A DNA stretch of 64,000 nucleotides from Ciona intestinalis (Eukaryota; Chordata; Ascidiacea; Phlebobranchia; Cionidae), in contig NC_020173.2 in NCBI RefSeq assembly GCF_000224145.3, forward strand, positions 3,449,620 through 3,513,619, written 5' to 3'. The notes beneath the pieces are model-generated. The model was not told the DNA's origin. It did no database searches and worked only from the letters and a program-made list of their open reading frames with translations. This document shows positions 46,852-58,830 of the stretch, piece after piece (the stretch's first letter is position 1; each line of letters opens with the position of its first letter). The translations under genes and the position numbers were made by a program.

Positions 46852-46977
46852 TATAGTATTGCGGGGTAACACGGGACACCTTTAGAAGCACATGTCCAAA
46901 TATCCGGATTGAGTTTGGAACAATTAGCAACGGTCTATGGGATTCGTGAGAACACGGTTTTTCTCAACCTACTATAA
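46852..46977 (+). mobile_element. MITE copy (family A), internally shortened
   Basis: The left end is ATAGTATTGCGGGGTAACAC then GGGACACC; the interior CAATTAGCAACGGTCTATGG is present; then it jumps to a right end CAACCTACTATA. About 70 bp of the usual interior is missing. Confidence 0.65.
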
Positions 46978-47176
46978 CATGAATCCAAAATATAGTTAAA
47001 TTCAGGAAAAGGATTTTGAAAAAAATGGTTAGATGGAACTTGAAAGAAAACAAGTGTGTATCCACAAACCCAAATACGAGGGAAAACTGTAATGACATTC
47101 TTCATTGCTGAAAATCTGATATCCGGACACTTTAGAAATGTAAAAATTTTATCCCAGGTAAGCATAGTGTGTATAT

Positions 47177-47203
47177 ATGAATGAATGAATGAATGAATGA
47201 ATG
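47177..47203. repeat. Tetranucleotide microsatellite
   Basis: About six tandem GAAT units, directly followed by TATATATAG and a MITE. Confidence 0.9.
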
Positions 47204-47210
47204 AAATATA

Positions 47211-47407
47211 TATAGTAGGGGAAGATGGGACACTTTTAGCGCATATATAGTATCCAAACATCTTGAGCGTGTTTTTAACAATTAACAACGGTCGATTGGA
47301 GTCGTCAGGATAAGGTTTTATAATTCTTTGAAGGTTTTTTTGTTTACTACCAAGCGGGAAGAGAAAACAGAATGAAAATGTGTCCCATCTTCCCCCACTC
47401 TACTATA
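47211..47407 (+). mobile_element. MITE copy (family A)
   Basis: It begins TATAGTAGGGGAAGATGGGA and ends CCATCTTCCCCCACTCTACT then ATA. It is about 197 bp, with interior marks CAATTAACAACGGTCGATTG and TTACTACCAAGCGGGA. Confidence 0.8.
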
Positions 47408-48220
47408 TCTTCTCTTCGGTCACGATAACAAAGGACACGGAGAATGCAAAGGAGCTTTCGTTGGTTTTGCGAACTAACCGTGAGACAGCACTAATGCTAC
47501 TGTTTATAAGCTTTGAATAAACATATATTAGCGAGGTTAAACATATATGCTAACATGACGTGATGCGGGTATACAAACTTTCTGCAATTAGTACAATATG
47601 TAGACATATACGCATTGTTGATTTACGGTATTCTTGTCACATCTTCGACTGTCTATTGTTTTTCATGTAGCAGACCACAAGAAAACCGGAAAATTACGTA
47701 AAACAGTACACTTGTGTTATACCATAATGGGAAGCAGAGTGTAACAGTAATGACTCGCGCACAGGCACACTTACAGGTGTTGACAATATAATGCTTATTA
47801 TTTCTTGTTCCAAAACAATAAAGGAACAACCAACACACTAGACTAAATAATAGCCACCAAAATATTAAATGTAGATAAGAACGCATTAGGAACGTGTACC
47901 AAACAGGCTTTAAGTTTACAACGATGAAAATTCGTTTCAAAATCGTAAATTAAATTGTGTGTATATTATGTATCTTGATTAATTTTTAACGACTGAAGAC
48001 AATTTCTCGCTTTGTGAGATTAGTAGTTAATGATCGGCAAAACGCTCTTATACACATGAGGTCCCTAACCTTTTTCTCTCTTCTCACATTTGTTCTTTAT
48101 GCGATCACGCTTGCATAATATATACAGTTTCGGTTTTACTTCAGTGCAAGAACAGACGGTACTTTTTAACTGCATGGAATACAATTTTTGCTCACAGCTC
48201 TAAGTGTTCAGAAATTTAAG

Positions 48221-51200
48221 ATGGGCTTACAAAGGACGTGTATTAATGTACGAGGGTTCACCGCATGGCTCGCATGTATTTTCTTCGGAGAGGTAAATTT
48301 TCATTCATTACGCTTTTTTTGTTAATAAAAAAATGAAGAGACAATTAAAACACGATAATGGTAAAACTGTTTTATAGAAAAAAAAAAGTATGGATACTGA
48401 ATCTTGATGTTTTATATGATTTTCTTTGCTGTTTTTATGCGTTGGTGATCTATATATATATATAGAGGAAAGGGCAAACGACTGCGTATATATATTGAGT
48501 TATTGACCGATATTGATGAGGTTATGTAACTCTGGACTTTACGTCGGTACGTGACTACACAAAACAGAGCTAATCCGGCATGTTGCGATTAAGAGCATTA
48601 TTGGTTCTTAATTTGCGTTGATGTACAGATAAATTAAAAATAAAAAAAACTACTATAAAATAACCTATTTACGACTATTAAATTGTCGTTTTGCACATAA
48701 GCAGTGGCTTGTTTGCTACCGCGTGGACAAACTTCTGTTTGCCGCAATATTTTTAACGAGACAGTGATTTACAACACTGAGTATATAAACGCATGCTACG
48801 AAGAGGTGATGCACCCCCGTTAATTATCTTGGCGTTATAACAGCATGATATATAGTGCTGCTGTTAAACTCTATAGACCTGCCAAAACAAGATTAAACCG
48901 GTTTGAACTTTTAAATTCAGGTGCTGGCAGGTACTTACACACGGAGCGTACTAACATCGATTGAGCGACGTTTTGAACTCCCCAGCACTATAACTGCCTT
49001 TATTGCTTCAAGCTATCAAATTGGCAACTTAACTGTGATGATTCTTGTCAGTTACTTGGGTAGTCGAGTGCACAGGTATAATACACAAACTATAAATCTA
49101 TTGCCAAATTCTCGCAAAGGGTATAATCAGTACTTCGGATAACTATTTTAAGTATGTCGAATCTAAAAAAAGTATTGACGGTAATTTTATTTCTTTATTT
49201 GAACATTTTTAACCGCCGTTTGCAATATGCACAAAAAATCATTTTTATTTCTCATTAGTATAAAGCGACCACCCTTTCTTTTCAGACCTCGCTTTTTAGC
49301 CCTCGGCAGTCTTCTGTTGTTCACCGGGTACATGTTAGTCGTCTTGCCGCAGTTTCTCGGCGGTTTGTACGAATTCACAGATATATCAACCATTACGTCT
49401 AATTCGACCGAAAGTTTTACTTGCACAGCGTAAGTGGTATTTACGATTATTTGCAGCAATAACAATCAATTAACTACAGCCAGCGGTCAAACCAACTCGG
49501 GACTTAATGAGAAGCGATTTATAAAAACCAGGATACTCACCACACTAGCACGAATACAATACCTCAGTATTACACTGCCTTTTAAACAAAACCTAATTGT
49601 TAAATACCGTAGGACTGATCGAACCATACCTACGGCTGAGGCATGTGAGGATGATGAACAGACAGCAAAATCGAATCTTTACATACTAATCATTGTCGGC
49701 ATCGTGGTGTGCGGCATTGGGGGAGCGCCCACACAACCACTCGGCTTGTCATACGTAGATGATCATTCTGCTGAACACAACTCAGCACTTTATATAGGTA
49801 TGCTATCTGTATACTACAGTTACAATATATAGGCTGGGGTAAGACGGGACACCTTTAGCACATAATATTCAAATATCCTGATCGTGTTTTAAAGAATTAA
49901 CACCATGCAGTCTATCGGAGTTGTGAGGATATACCGTTTTCTCTTTAAATGTTCTTTGCTTACTACCAAATGGGACGATAAATAGAATGCAAACGTGTCC
50001 CATATTCTCCCACCCTACCACACCATGTCTAGGTATTTAAAAACAGTATAACACAACTGTACAGCAACCGGCAATGTATTTGATTTGATACAAATGTTCT
50101 CTAATTTATGTGGGTAAGATTTTTGTCAAGTACCTATGTGATTTAGGTCAGATTTGACTCATATTTTACTCGATGATATTTTTTCTAAGGTATAATCACA
50201 ACTATTGCTTTGGTTGGACCAGCATTTGGGTACGTGATGGGTTCATTTTTTCTAAAGATCTGGGTGGACGTCGGTTGGGTTGATCTTGGTAAGTCAGCAT
50301 ATTATGGGCTGGGGCAAGATGGTCTTGTCCTTTATCTTCCCATTTGACAGGGAATAAGGAATATTTACATAATTATACGTATTCTCACAAATGTATAAAA
50401 ATGTTGTTCGTTGTTAAAACAGCAATATAAAATTTGAGATATCGTGTTCCCCTCAGTATTCATATTAACCCATATCTTATACAAGCCTATATAATACTCG
50501 ACTGTGTGTATACCCAAGTATATCGAAGAATTCTGCACGCTTGCTAAATGTTGAAATTAAGTGTAATGATTAACGTTAAGGTTCTGGTGTTACCTTTAGT
50601 TCGAGCTAAACACACTGTTCGAAGTTCAGGGTAATGGCTAGCTGTTACGACAAAGCAGTCCTTTAAGAAGCACACAAATTCTTAAAAACAGTGTACTTCT
50701 CTGTATGTTATACCCTATATTGGTTTACCACTCGTGACTCTCCACCCCGGTTAGGAGTCGCCATTAAATTGACCCTTTACCCTAAACATAATGATCAAAA
50801 AAATAAAATGAAAACAACTCCGATCCCACACCCCCCCTACACTATCGAAGGTATGTAGCCTACGCTAATATGTTAAAACTGTAGAGTCGATCAATATAAC
50901 TCCGCGGCACCAGTCATGGGTTGGGGCTTGGTGGCTTGGTTTTATTGTGTGCGCTGTTGTGGTCGGTGTTGCTGGTATCCCACTGTGGTTCTACCCGAGC
51001 AAGCTGGATTTAGTGGAAAAGGATACAACTGACGCGGTAGGATTTTAACTAAGGTTTCATTGTTGTCTAGTATTCTGCCATGGCCGGATGCAATGTTTGG
51101 CTGTATTTGTTTAATACTGCTTGATGATTCATCGTTTCAAAAGTACAAATATTGACGTTGATATCATGTGCACTGATTGTTGTCTAATTAGACAAACATT

Positions 51201-54200
51201 AACCATATAGATTGCGTATGTATAAAACAAAATACATTTCTCTTAAGTCTGGCGAGCATATACATAACGTAGTAGGGTGGGGAATGACCGGACACTTTCA
51301 GCACATAATATTCAAATATCCTGGTCGTATTTTAAACAATTAACAACGATCTGCGGTAGTCGTGAAGGTACGATTTTATAATTCTTTGATTGTTCTTTGT
51401 TTACTACCAGATGGGACGAGTAAAGAGAATGAAAGGTCTCCGATCTTCCCCCTACCTACTATATATAACTACATATAGGCCTTATTTGTCAATTTAAAAA
51501 TCTGACGATCATTTATTGCTGGTTAGAATGAGGATGAATCAAAGAAATTGGCACCTTCGAAAAATCAAGTTGAAGAACCAAAAGACGAAGAACTTAACTT
51601 GAAGTAAATTTTACAATCAATAAATTAGAAAAAGGCAGTTTGGTGTAAAATGACCGTTAACTGCGATATAAACTGTCTTTTTAAAAAAATTTAAAAAATT
51701 ATATTTTATTTCGGATTCGATAAGTTGACAATAAATTACGCCTCGTAAGTCGTTAAACTTTATGTTGCGAATTTCGCATGTCATTCTATTAATTCCCATA
51801 TCCCACGCACAATAAACTTAAACAGCTTCTCTAGACACATACATGCGGTTTATTAGGAAACGATTAATACTTAAGACAAAAAGTTTGTAGCACTAAACAC
51901 TAATATAATAATACCAGGCGTCACAAAAACGTTTACGCCTCCCATGTGGTTTAATATTACTTCCCGTTTTTTTTTATGGATGTAACTTGCGCTTGACAAG
52001 TTTGACAACTTATCATTAGTAATCACTGGGTTGGAGCCATTGCCGTAAAGTGTCTTGCCCAAGGACACTTAATTATTTCTTTTATATTTCCTTAGAGGTA
52101 TTGGACCAGCACTCGTCCGGCTATTCACAAACCCTCAGTACGTTTTAACGATCGTCATATTTACTACTGTTGGTTTTAAGATCGCTGGCATCGGAACCTT
52201 TATAGTAAAGTATCTTGAAGTCGGATTTGGCAAGTCAGCAGCGCAAGGAAGTTTTTTGATAGGTATATTGAAAATTAAATGCGTTTAAAATGATTTGAAA
52301 TGCCAAATTGGCGTTTTAATTGATATTATGGGTTCTGCTTTATACACAATACTTAGGCATATTCCGTATCACCCCATATTTTTTCAGGAGCTATCAATTT
52401 ACCATTCTTGATCGTTGGGACTCTGTTGGGAAGCATTATCATTAAAAAATGGCACTTGGAAAAAGTTGGGATCGTCCGTTTGACCTTGTTCGGATTTACC
52501 TTATCATTCCTATGTCTGCTTCCAACGTTTTTTATTGGTTGCGATACGATCTCCCACGCAGGGTTAACAATGCCGTATCCTTCAAGCAGGTATAATATAA
52601 AATCTTCTAGTTTAATGTCATATTGTTAAATTACCAATCTTGTTTTATACATTATATAGTCAGGATATAGGTTCTGCGGAGAACAGCTGTAACTCAATGT
52701 GTCACTGCAATCCTACTATGTACACTCCAGTATGCGGTCCAGACAACATAACATATGTTTCTCCGTGTTATGCTGGTTGCACCGAGTCTTTTTCTGCGAC
52801 TGGGAAAAAGGTAAACAAGATTTTAATCAGTTCCCAATCTTTGCATATAAGTTAACACTTATATATATACAACGGTTCATGACTTTGACAACACAAAACA
52901 CACCTTTTAACGACTGGCTATACAGATTTAATGTATTGTGGGGTATACAGTTAATGCCTAAATTAGTGAAGCTATTTTAGAGTGGTGGGCTACGGTTATA
53001 TAAATCTGTTCTTTTTTTACAACCAAATTGAATTTCATTTATTTGAGTAAACGTTAGTAAGTCTAAAAATTAGTACATTTATAATAGGAATATACATCAT
53101 GTTCATGTCTCGGATCCAATAGTACGGATTTTAAAATGACAGTTGGTCGGTGTTCAGTGAGTAACTGCGAGGACGACATCTGGTATGTTATTGTAAGCAA
53201 GTCGTTGGCAAACTTCTTCAGTGGTTTGGTCATTACCGGTATCATGATATTGAAGTTAAGGTATTATTGTGTGTATTTAATGAGTTTAAAAATAACACTA
53301 CCGATATTAAAGTTTGCATTTAAAACGGCGCTACCGTTTTTAGGTTACTCCATATAATTTTACTGATTTAAATGTTTTGTTTACTTTATTTTCGTTGGAA
53401 GTTTACCTTTAAAATAATTAATTATAAATGGTTCGTTGTTTGCTATAGGTGTAACGACAAGACTACTTTCTTCAAATTAAATGTAAATATGATTTTAAAC
53501 GTGTATAAGCGTGTTTTAACAACTGTCTTTTGTGGCTTTATTCTGCCTCTCCGTTTAAAATTAGAAACAAATACTATAAAGTACTGTGGGGAAAATGGGA
53601 CACTCTTAGCGCATAATATCCAAATATCCTGATCGTCTTTTAAACAATTAACAATGGTTCATGCGAGTCGCGGGGATAGGTTTTATATTTCTTTGAATGT
53701 TCTGTATTTACTACCAAATCGAACGAGAAAACAGAATAAAAAGGCGTCCCATCTCCCCCCACCCTACTATATTATAGTTTTTTTTTGTGTATTTTTAAAT
53801 TAATTATTATTATAGTTATTATTACAGCTATTATTATATAGTTACTATTGTAGTTATTAAATCATCCGCCATTTCTCATAGGTGTGTTTCGCCACAAGAC
53901 AAATCATTTGGAATAGGAATTGGATTACTGGTATATCGACTGTTAGCTGCAGTTCCAAGTCCCATTATATTTGGATCTGTAATTGACAATTCTTGCTTGT
54001 TTTGGAGCCAAAAGCCATGTAGCAACAGGCATTACTGCACCGTGAGTTAAAACTGTTTTAAATTTCTATACGGCCGGCTTGGTCTTGTTATACTTGCATA
54101 ATAAGTTCAGTATATATTCCTTGTTACACTACATAACATATCGTACTTTTTGTGAGAAAGCTTCGTTTAAACTATAGCTTTCTTAAAATAATACTTTCAT

Positions 54201-54420
54201 GCAGGTGTATGACAACCACCGTTATCGTAGAGGCTTCGTTGGCTTGATTCTTATAGCTCAAGCAGTGGCAATTGTAGCTGCGCTTTTCTTACACAGACTT
54301 GTAATGAAAGAGCGAGGAGAATATACGATCCAGCATAAAAACGAAGAAAAGAAAATGGTTACTAGTCTTAGTGACGAAGAAACAGAAGAAGACTTTTTCG
54401 GGAAAGAAACTGTAGTTTAA
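48221..54420 (+). CDS. Organic anion transporter (OATP/SLCO family)
   Basis: A multi-span plasma-membrane carrier for organic anions such as steroid conjugates, bile acids or prostanoids; the substrate cannot be read from sequence. Thirteen exons join in phase: 48221-48292, 48921-49075, 49286-49429, 49613-49797, 50190-50288, 50885-51036, 51527-51603, 52096-52262, 52388-52589, 52660-52810, 53088-53260, 53882-54041 and 54205-54420, giving 650 residues. The family signature is visible at about residues 230-238 as WVGAWWLGF. About residues 427-480 form the Kazal-like extracellular loop (CHCNPTMYTPVCGPDNITYV and more cysteines). Hydrophobic segments occur in most exons, consistent with 12 membrane spans; the C-terminus is acidic and cytosolic. 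The N-terminus lacks some residues typical of human OATPs. Four introns hold MITE copies. Vertebrate SLCO subfamily is undetermined. Confidence 0.92.
49828..50020 (+). mobile_element. MITE copy (family A) in SLCO intron 4
   Basis: It begins ATATAGGCTGGGGTAAGACG then GGACACC and ends GTGTCCCATATTCTCCCACC then CTACC. The family interior is recognisable (TATCCTGATCGTGTTTTAAA). Confidence 0.75.
50303..50848 (+). mobile_element. Possible split MITE in SLCO intron 5
   Basis: A left end like the family (ATTATGGGCTGGGGCAAGAT) lies at about 50303, and a right end (GATCCCACACCCCCCCTACA) at about 50830. The roughly 500 bp between is mostly unlike the family interior, so this may be two fragments or an element with a later insertion. 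Confidence 0.35.
51269..51464 (+). mobile_element. MITE copy (family A) in SLCO intron 6
   Basis: It begins GTAGTAGGGTGGGGAATGAC and ends GATCTTCCCCCTACCTACTA, with interior CAATTAACAACGATCTGCGG and TTTACTACCAGATGGGACGA. Confidence 0.8.
53577..53772 (+). mobile_element. MITE copy (family A) in SLCO intron 11
   Basis: It begins TAAAGTACTGTGGGGAAAAT then GGGACAC and ends GTCCCATCTCCCCCCACCCT then ACTATA. It is about 196 bp. Confidence 0.8.
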
Positions 54421-54854
54421 TATTCGTTTAAACTTTTGTTTTGCATTTTTCTTGACTCGCCTCGTTGCCTAAAATCAGTGTAATGAATTTTACTGTGACA
54501 AATGTGTCCAGCACTTGATTTGTATTTGAATGTAATTATTTCCTTTTATCGCTCTATATACCTTACACACTTTGTTTGCTTAATTAAACTGAAAATACAT
54601 AGTCATCGTGACTATAATACATTCTGTTGTATCATTCGTTTCCGTGTATGTTAATATGTGTGTTCACTTGGAATGATTATTTGAGATTCAAACTGTTCGG
54701 ATGGGTCGAATTTAAAAAAATAGCGTCTTACAACGCCGAATATTCGGATTCGGCTAATCCCAAATAGTCACCATCACTTGTTTATCAACTCGACAGATTA
54801 TAGAGTATAGGGCTATAGGCATAACGCATAGCTTTTTACTGCGCATTATATAGG

Positions 54855-55052
54855 ATATAGTAGGGTGGGGGGAGATGGGACACCTTTTCAATCAATTTTC
54901 TCCTCCAATTTGGTAGTAAACAAACCTTTAACGACTTTTTATAAAACTTTATTCTCACGGCTCCCATAGACCGTTGTTAATTGTTTAAAACACGATTCGA
55001 ATATTTGGTTATTATGTGTCAAAGGTGTCCCATCTTCCCCCACCCTACTATA
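54855..55052 (-). mobile_element. MITE copy (family A), near-consensus, inverted
   Basis: The left end is ATATAGTAGGGTGGGGGGAG then ATGGGACACC; the right end GTGTCCCATCTTCCCCCACC then CTACTATA is almost its exact inverse. The interior is reversed relative to most copies (TTTTCTCCTCCAATTTGGTA). It is about 198 bp. Confidence 0.85.
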
Positions 55053-55214
55053 AGTCTATATATCTCATGACTACGAATGTAATGTACAAAGTACATAACC
55101 ATGCGTCTAATAGTTTTTGTTGCTGCAGAAATGAGTCTAGTAAGAAAACAAATACTTGGGAACAAAAACGAATCTAAAAATGAATGACGACGAACACTGG
55201 TGTTGAAGTCCAAA

Positions 55215-55350
55215 GCAAGGGGCGTTTTTTTCCCCGCCCTATCTGGTAGTAAACAAAGAACATTAAAATATTTATAGTTCGGGATCCTCACGACTCCCAT
55301 AGTATAGTCTATCGTTGTTAATTGTTTAAAACACGAATTTAAATATTGCA
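55215..55350 (-). mobile_element. MITE fragment (family A)
   Basis: It has the reversed interior CTGGTAGTAAACAAAGAACA, CTCACGACTCCCATAG and GTTGTTAATTGTTTAAAACA, but without clear terminal repeats. It lies 160 bp from another inverted copy. Confidence 0.6.
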
Positions 55351-56150
55351 GTTAGTGGATTTATATATAGGTTAATCTACTTCTAGTGCACGAGATAACT
55401 TTCAGATTAAGGTTCAGATTGATGAGTATAGGAAGTGTTTCCAAGTGAAGTCATCGTCTGGCCTAGAATCTGTCTTCCTCCACAGAAAACAAAAACGCGC
55501 TTTTAAATCTTTTTCTCATTGCACCAATTTAAAATCCCACACGTATACACTGCTCTTCAGAATAAATGCTGTTTGCAAAAATATGGAAACGAACACTGCA
55601 ACAGAAAGCACAGAAACGAAAGCTTACAGAGTAAGAAGTAACCGTTGCAGTTCTTTCATCGGCCTTGTACTGTGGGATTTAACTCTCATGCCTCCTTCAA
55701 CGCTCACTCAGTGTTTCCCTTCGAATCACATTTAAATCAACTATTTGGAGAATTGCTTATGATTGCATCATTTGCATGGATCCTGTATAATTATCATAGT
55801 AGCGTTTTTGGTTGGTCCTTCCATTATTTCCAAAACCAAAAGATATCGCGACCAGTTTTGTGTTTGTATGAAATTAAATATAATTTTATATAAATTAAAT
55901 ATGATTTTATACAAACAAATTTGTATAATTTTAAAATTAAATATAATTTTTAACTACAAAATTGGCCTACGAACATCAACACTCCCCTTTAGCTTTCCGA
56001 GACTGGTCGTTTCGCTTTGGTGATTTCGCATCAGGTTGTAAAGGAATTAAATCTTGAGTTGACAATTCTTGCTTTTTAGTATTTTATACTTATAAAGTAA
56101 CTAGTCTAAAGCGATACTGAATTAATACTGTCTTTATACCTGCCTATGTA

Positions 56151-57206
56151 ATGTCTACGTTAACGGAGAAAAGAAGCGCAGAGCTTGGAGCTTTAGCTAT
56201 TCCATCAAAGCGGCCACGAAATGAATACGAAGTCGCAACTTATGAAAATCAGAAATCTGTCGTTGCACATGGCCCGCCTCGAACATCAAGTCTGCTGGCC
56301 CCAATTATGCTACTGACGGGTCATGAGGGGGAAATCTACAGCTCCAAATTCCACCCGGAAGGCAATATGATAGCTTCAACTGGCTTTGAAAGGTTAATCT
56401 ATTTGTGGAACGTGTATGGTGAATGCGATAACTTTCATGTCATAAAAGGGGGTCATAAGGGAGCTGTACTTGATCTACAGTTCAACACAGATGGGTCTAA
56501 CATTATCACAGCCAGTACTGACAAAACTGTTGGTCTTTTTGACTCCGAAACAGGAGAGCGAATAAAACGAATGAAAGGCCATAATGGTATTGTTAATACT
56601 TGCACAACAGCAAGAAGAGGTGACCCATTGGTTGCGTCGGGTAGTGATGATTGCACCGTAAAAATATGGGACACTAGACGAAAAGGGGCAATCAAATCAA
56701 TTCAGTTAACGTACCAAATTACAGCGGTTTCTTTTAACGATACATCGGAAAGTGTTATTACTGGTGGAATTGATAACGTTATTAAAGTTTGGGATATTCG
56801 CTCGGAAAAATCATATATTGAACTCCAAGGACATGCAGACACTGTCACTGGCCTCACAGTTAGCAAGGATGGCTCATTCGTTCTATCGAATTCAATGGAT
56901 TGCACAATGAGGAAATGGGATATACGACCATTCGCACCACAACAGAGATGCACTAATCTATACATGGGTCACAAGCATAACTTTGAGAAGAATTTGTTAA
57001 GGTGCAGCTGGTCTCCAGATGATAGTAAGATAGCTGCTGGATCTTCGGACAGGGACGTGTGTGTTTGGAACGCTACAAACCAGCAGTTGATTTACAAGTT
57101 ACCGGGCCATGATGGCTCAGTGAACGACGTACAATTTCATCCATTTCAACCCATAGTTATGTCGTGTTCAAGTGACAAACAAATATATCTTGGTGAAATA
57201 CAATGA
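56151..57206 (+). CDS. SNRNP40: U5 snRNP 40-kDa WD40 protein, intronless
   Basis: A WD-repeat scaffold of the U5 snRNP and spliceosome. The single exon gives 351 residues (human 357). The short basic N-terminus includes PSKRPRNEYE; then APIMLLTGHEGEIYSSKFHP starts seven WD40 repeats, each with GH and WD-type ends (LIYLWNVYGECDN, STDKTVGLFDSETGER, GGIDNVIKVWDIRSEK and so on). The stretch NFEKNLLRCSWSPDDSKIAA and the C-terminus SDKQIYLGEIQ match the vertebrate protein closely and separate it from other WD40 proteins. AATAAA is at 57310-57315. The vertebrate gene has many introns; here the coding region has none. Confidence 0.96.
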   Translation: MSTLTEKRSAELGALAIPSKRPRNEYEVATYENQKSVVAHGPPRTSSLLAPIMLLTGHEGEIYSSKFHPEGNMIASTGFERLIYLWNVYGECDNFHVIKGGHKGAVLDLQFNTDGSNIITASTDKTVGLFDSETGERIKRMKGHNGIVNTCTTARRGDPLVASGSDDCTVKIWDTRRKGAIKSIQLTYQITAVSFNDTSESVITGGIDNVIKVWDIRSEKSYIELQGHADTVTGLTVSKDGSFVLSNSMDCTMRKWDIRPFAPQQRCTNLYMGHKHNFEKNLLRCSWSPDDSKIAAGSSDRDVCVWNATNQQLIYKLPGHDGSVNDVQFHPFQPIVMSCSSDKQIYLGEIQ

Positions 57207-57390
57207 ACATACTATATAGCTGGAAAACTAAATGAATTGCCACATCTGTGCTCGCTGCTACACCATCCTGCATTTTAAACTCTGAACTTTGTTGTACATA
57301 TTTTGTAATAATAAAGAATAGAACCATCAACTTGTTTTTAATTAGTGTTTGGTCAACGTGAAAATGCTAAAAAGGTATCAGCACTTTGCA

Positions 57391-58599
57391 TTACCACTCA
57401 AATGGTGTTGTATTGCCATACATTTTGTCAGATACAATATCATCATCATAAAGCGTTTTAATTTTTGTGATCAATATTTCTAACTGGTTTCCATTTTTAC
57501 CCGAAATTGCAAAAATTTCCAAAGTAGGATCTAATAACTTTACTTGATTTACAAACTCAGGAAAATTGTCTGTAGACTCTCGTAGGTCCATTTTGTTTGC
57601 AACTACAATGCAGGGTCTTTCAGTCAAACTGGTATCGTAATAATGAAATTCGTTTTGTAAATGGTGTAACTGCATCCAAGGTTCTGGCATTGACATATCC
57701 ACAATATAAAGCAGAAACCTGCAACGTTCTATATGACGAAGGAAACGAATTCCAAGTCCTTTGTTTTTGTGCGCTCCTTCAATAATACCAGGTGTGTCTG
57801 CTATCGCGATTTGTGTAAAGTCACTGAAATGCATTATCCCAACATGAGGTCTTAATGTAGTGAAACTATAATCACCAATTGCAGGGGTTGCTCTGGTCAA
57901 TGCTCGTAGTATAGTAGACTTACCAGCATTAGGAAACCCCACCAATCCACCATGAGCAAGTGTTCGCAGTTCAGCAATGATTACCATACTCTCACCTGGC
58001 GTACCTCGAGTGCATTTTTCAGGTGTAGTATTAGTACTACTCACAAAAAACGAATTACCTTTTCCACCAATACCCCCGATACACAGCGTCTGTTTTTGAC
58101 CATGTGTCATTAGATCAGCTAAAATTTCTCTTGACTCTTCTTTCCTTAAATACGTCCCAACAGGTAGTTTTATAAGCAAGGAATGCCTAGATTTACCAGT
58201 CCCATTATATTTGCCACCATCTTCTCCATCTTTCGCTTTATAAAAAGATTTCACATTTTCTAATGACTTAACATTTCTATCAGCAATAGCAACCACATCT
58301 CCACCATTACCCCCATCTCCCCCACAAGGTCCTCCAAACTCTGTGTTTTTATCCCGGAGGAAAAACGATCTTCCGTCTCCCCCAGCTCCTGAAGAGATCC
58401 GCATCTTCTTATGATCAATAAACTTCTTCGCTAATTTCTTTTCCGAGAGCACTGCTTTTCTGGGTCTGATTTTTTTTTTACACAGAACACAGGTAGTATG
58501 GAGTGTCCGGAATGGATTACTAGCCAGCCAGAAAATTTTAACTATTGAGAAATTCATGCTACTACCTACAACAATACGACAAATATATCTTGTTAACAC
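57391..58599 (-). CDS. MTG2: Mitochondrial ribosome-associated GTPase 2 (Obg)
   Basis: An Obg-family GTPase that helps assemble the large mitochondrial ribosomal subunit (also called GTPBP5). The single exon gives 402 residues from the first ATG; an internal Met at about residue 15 is an alternative. The N-terminus (FRTLHTTCVLCKKKIRPRKA) is basic as for mitochondrial import. The glycine-rich Obg domain covers about 66-215 (SSGAGGDGRSFFLR, GGDGGNGGDV). The G domain follows with the P-loop GFPNAGKST (221-229), switch II DTPGIIEG (268-275) and NKMD (335-338), then ISGKNG as G5. The usual ADVG before the P-loop is AHGG here. A variant minus-strand poly(A) signal (ATTAAA at 57337-57342) would make its 3' end meet that of SNRNP40. 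TMEM59 ends 231 bp upstream on the same strand. Confidence 0.95.
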   Translation of the reverse strand: MLTRYICRIVVGSSMNFSIVKIFWLASNPFRTLHTTCVLCKKKIRPRKAVLSEKKLAKKFIDHKKMRISSGAGGDGRSFFLRDKNTEFGGPCGGDGGNGGDVVAIADRNVKSLENVKSFYKAKDGEDGGKYNGTGKSRHSLLIKLPVGTYLRKEESREILADLMTHGQKQTLCIGGIGGKGNSFFVSSTNTTPEKCTRGTPGESMVIIAELRTLAHGGLVGFPNAGKSTILRALTRATPAIGDYSFTTLRPHVGIMHFSDFTQIAIADTPGIIEGAHKNKGLGIRFLRHIERCRFLLYIVDMSMPEPWMQLHHLQNEFHYYDTSLTERPCIVVANKMDLRESTDNFPEFVNQVKLLDPTLEIFAISGKNGNQLEILITKIKTLYDDDIVSDKMYGNTTPFEW

Positions 58600-58830
58600 A
58601 TGTTACATTTAACAATACACCATTTATGAATAATAGTCCCAAGACATTAATAATAATCTATATGTTACATTTCTAACAACATACAAAACAGCCTAACACC
58701 AACTTCAAACACGCTGTGTTAAAGACAAAAGCCTGGCTGTAGCAGCCACAAAACGTTCTCATAAAATATGCAGTGAATGTGAAAAGTACAACAAAAGTGC
58801 ATGAATGGATACTAAAAGTCATTTAAATCC

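Larger units (their letters stand above)
45010..48220. other. Divergent intergenic region, CSNK1A1 / SLCO
   Basis: This AT-rich 3.2 kb carries the CK1 alpha upstream region with two CRE half-sites at 46152-46166, two MITE copies (46852-46977 and 47211-47407) and a GAAT/AATG microsatellite near 47177-47203. A minus ORF at 46449-46655 has no recognisable relatives. Nothing else is seen. Confidence 0.5.
54421..56150. other. Intergenic, SLCO to SNRNP40
   Basis: It contains a near-consensus MITE (54855-55052), a partial MITE (about 55215-55350), and AT-rich short repeats near 55870-55960 (AAATTAAATATAATTTTATA-like). The three overlapping ORFs at 55445-56023 have no relatives and are treated as chance. 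The SNRNP40 promoter must be near the right end. Confidence 0.5.

Noticed and set aside
53449-53632. Alternative SLCO exon after a CTATAG acceptor
   Set aside because: It opens in phase but does not match the family, and exon 12 at 53882 gives the expected sequence.
55445-56023. Three overlapping plus ORFs before SNRNP40
   Set aside because: They overlap in different frames, contain AT-rich repeats and lack any family resemblance.
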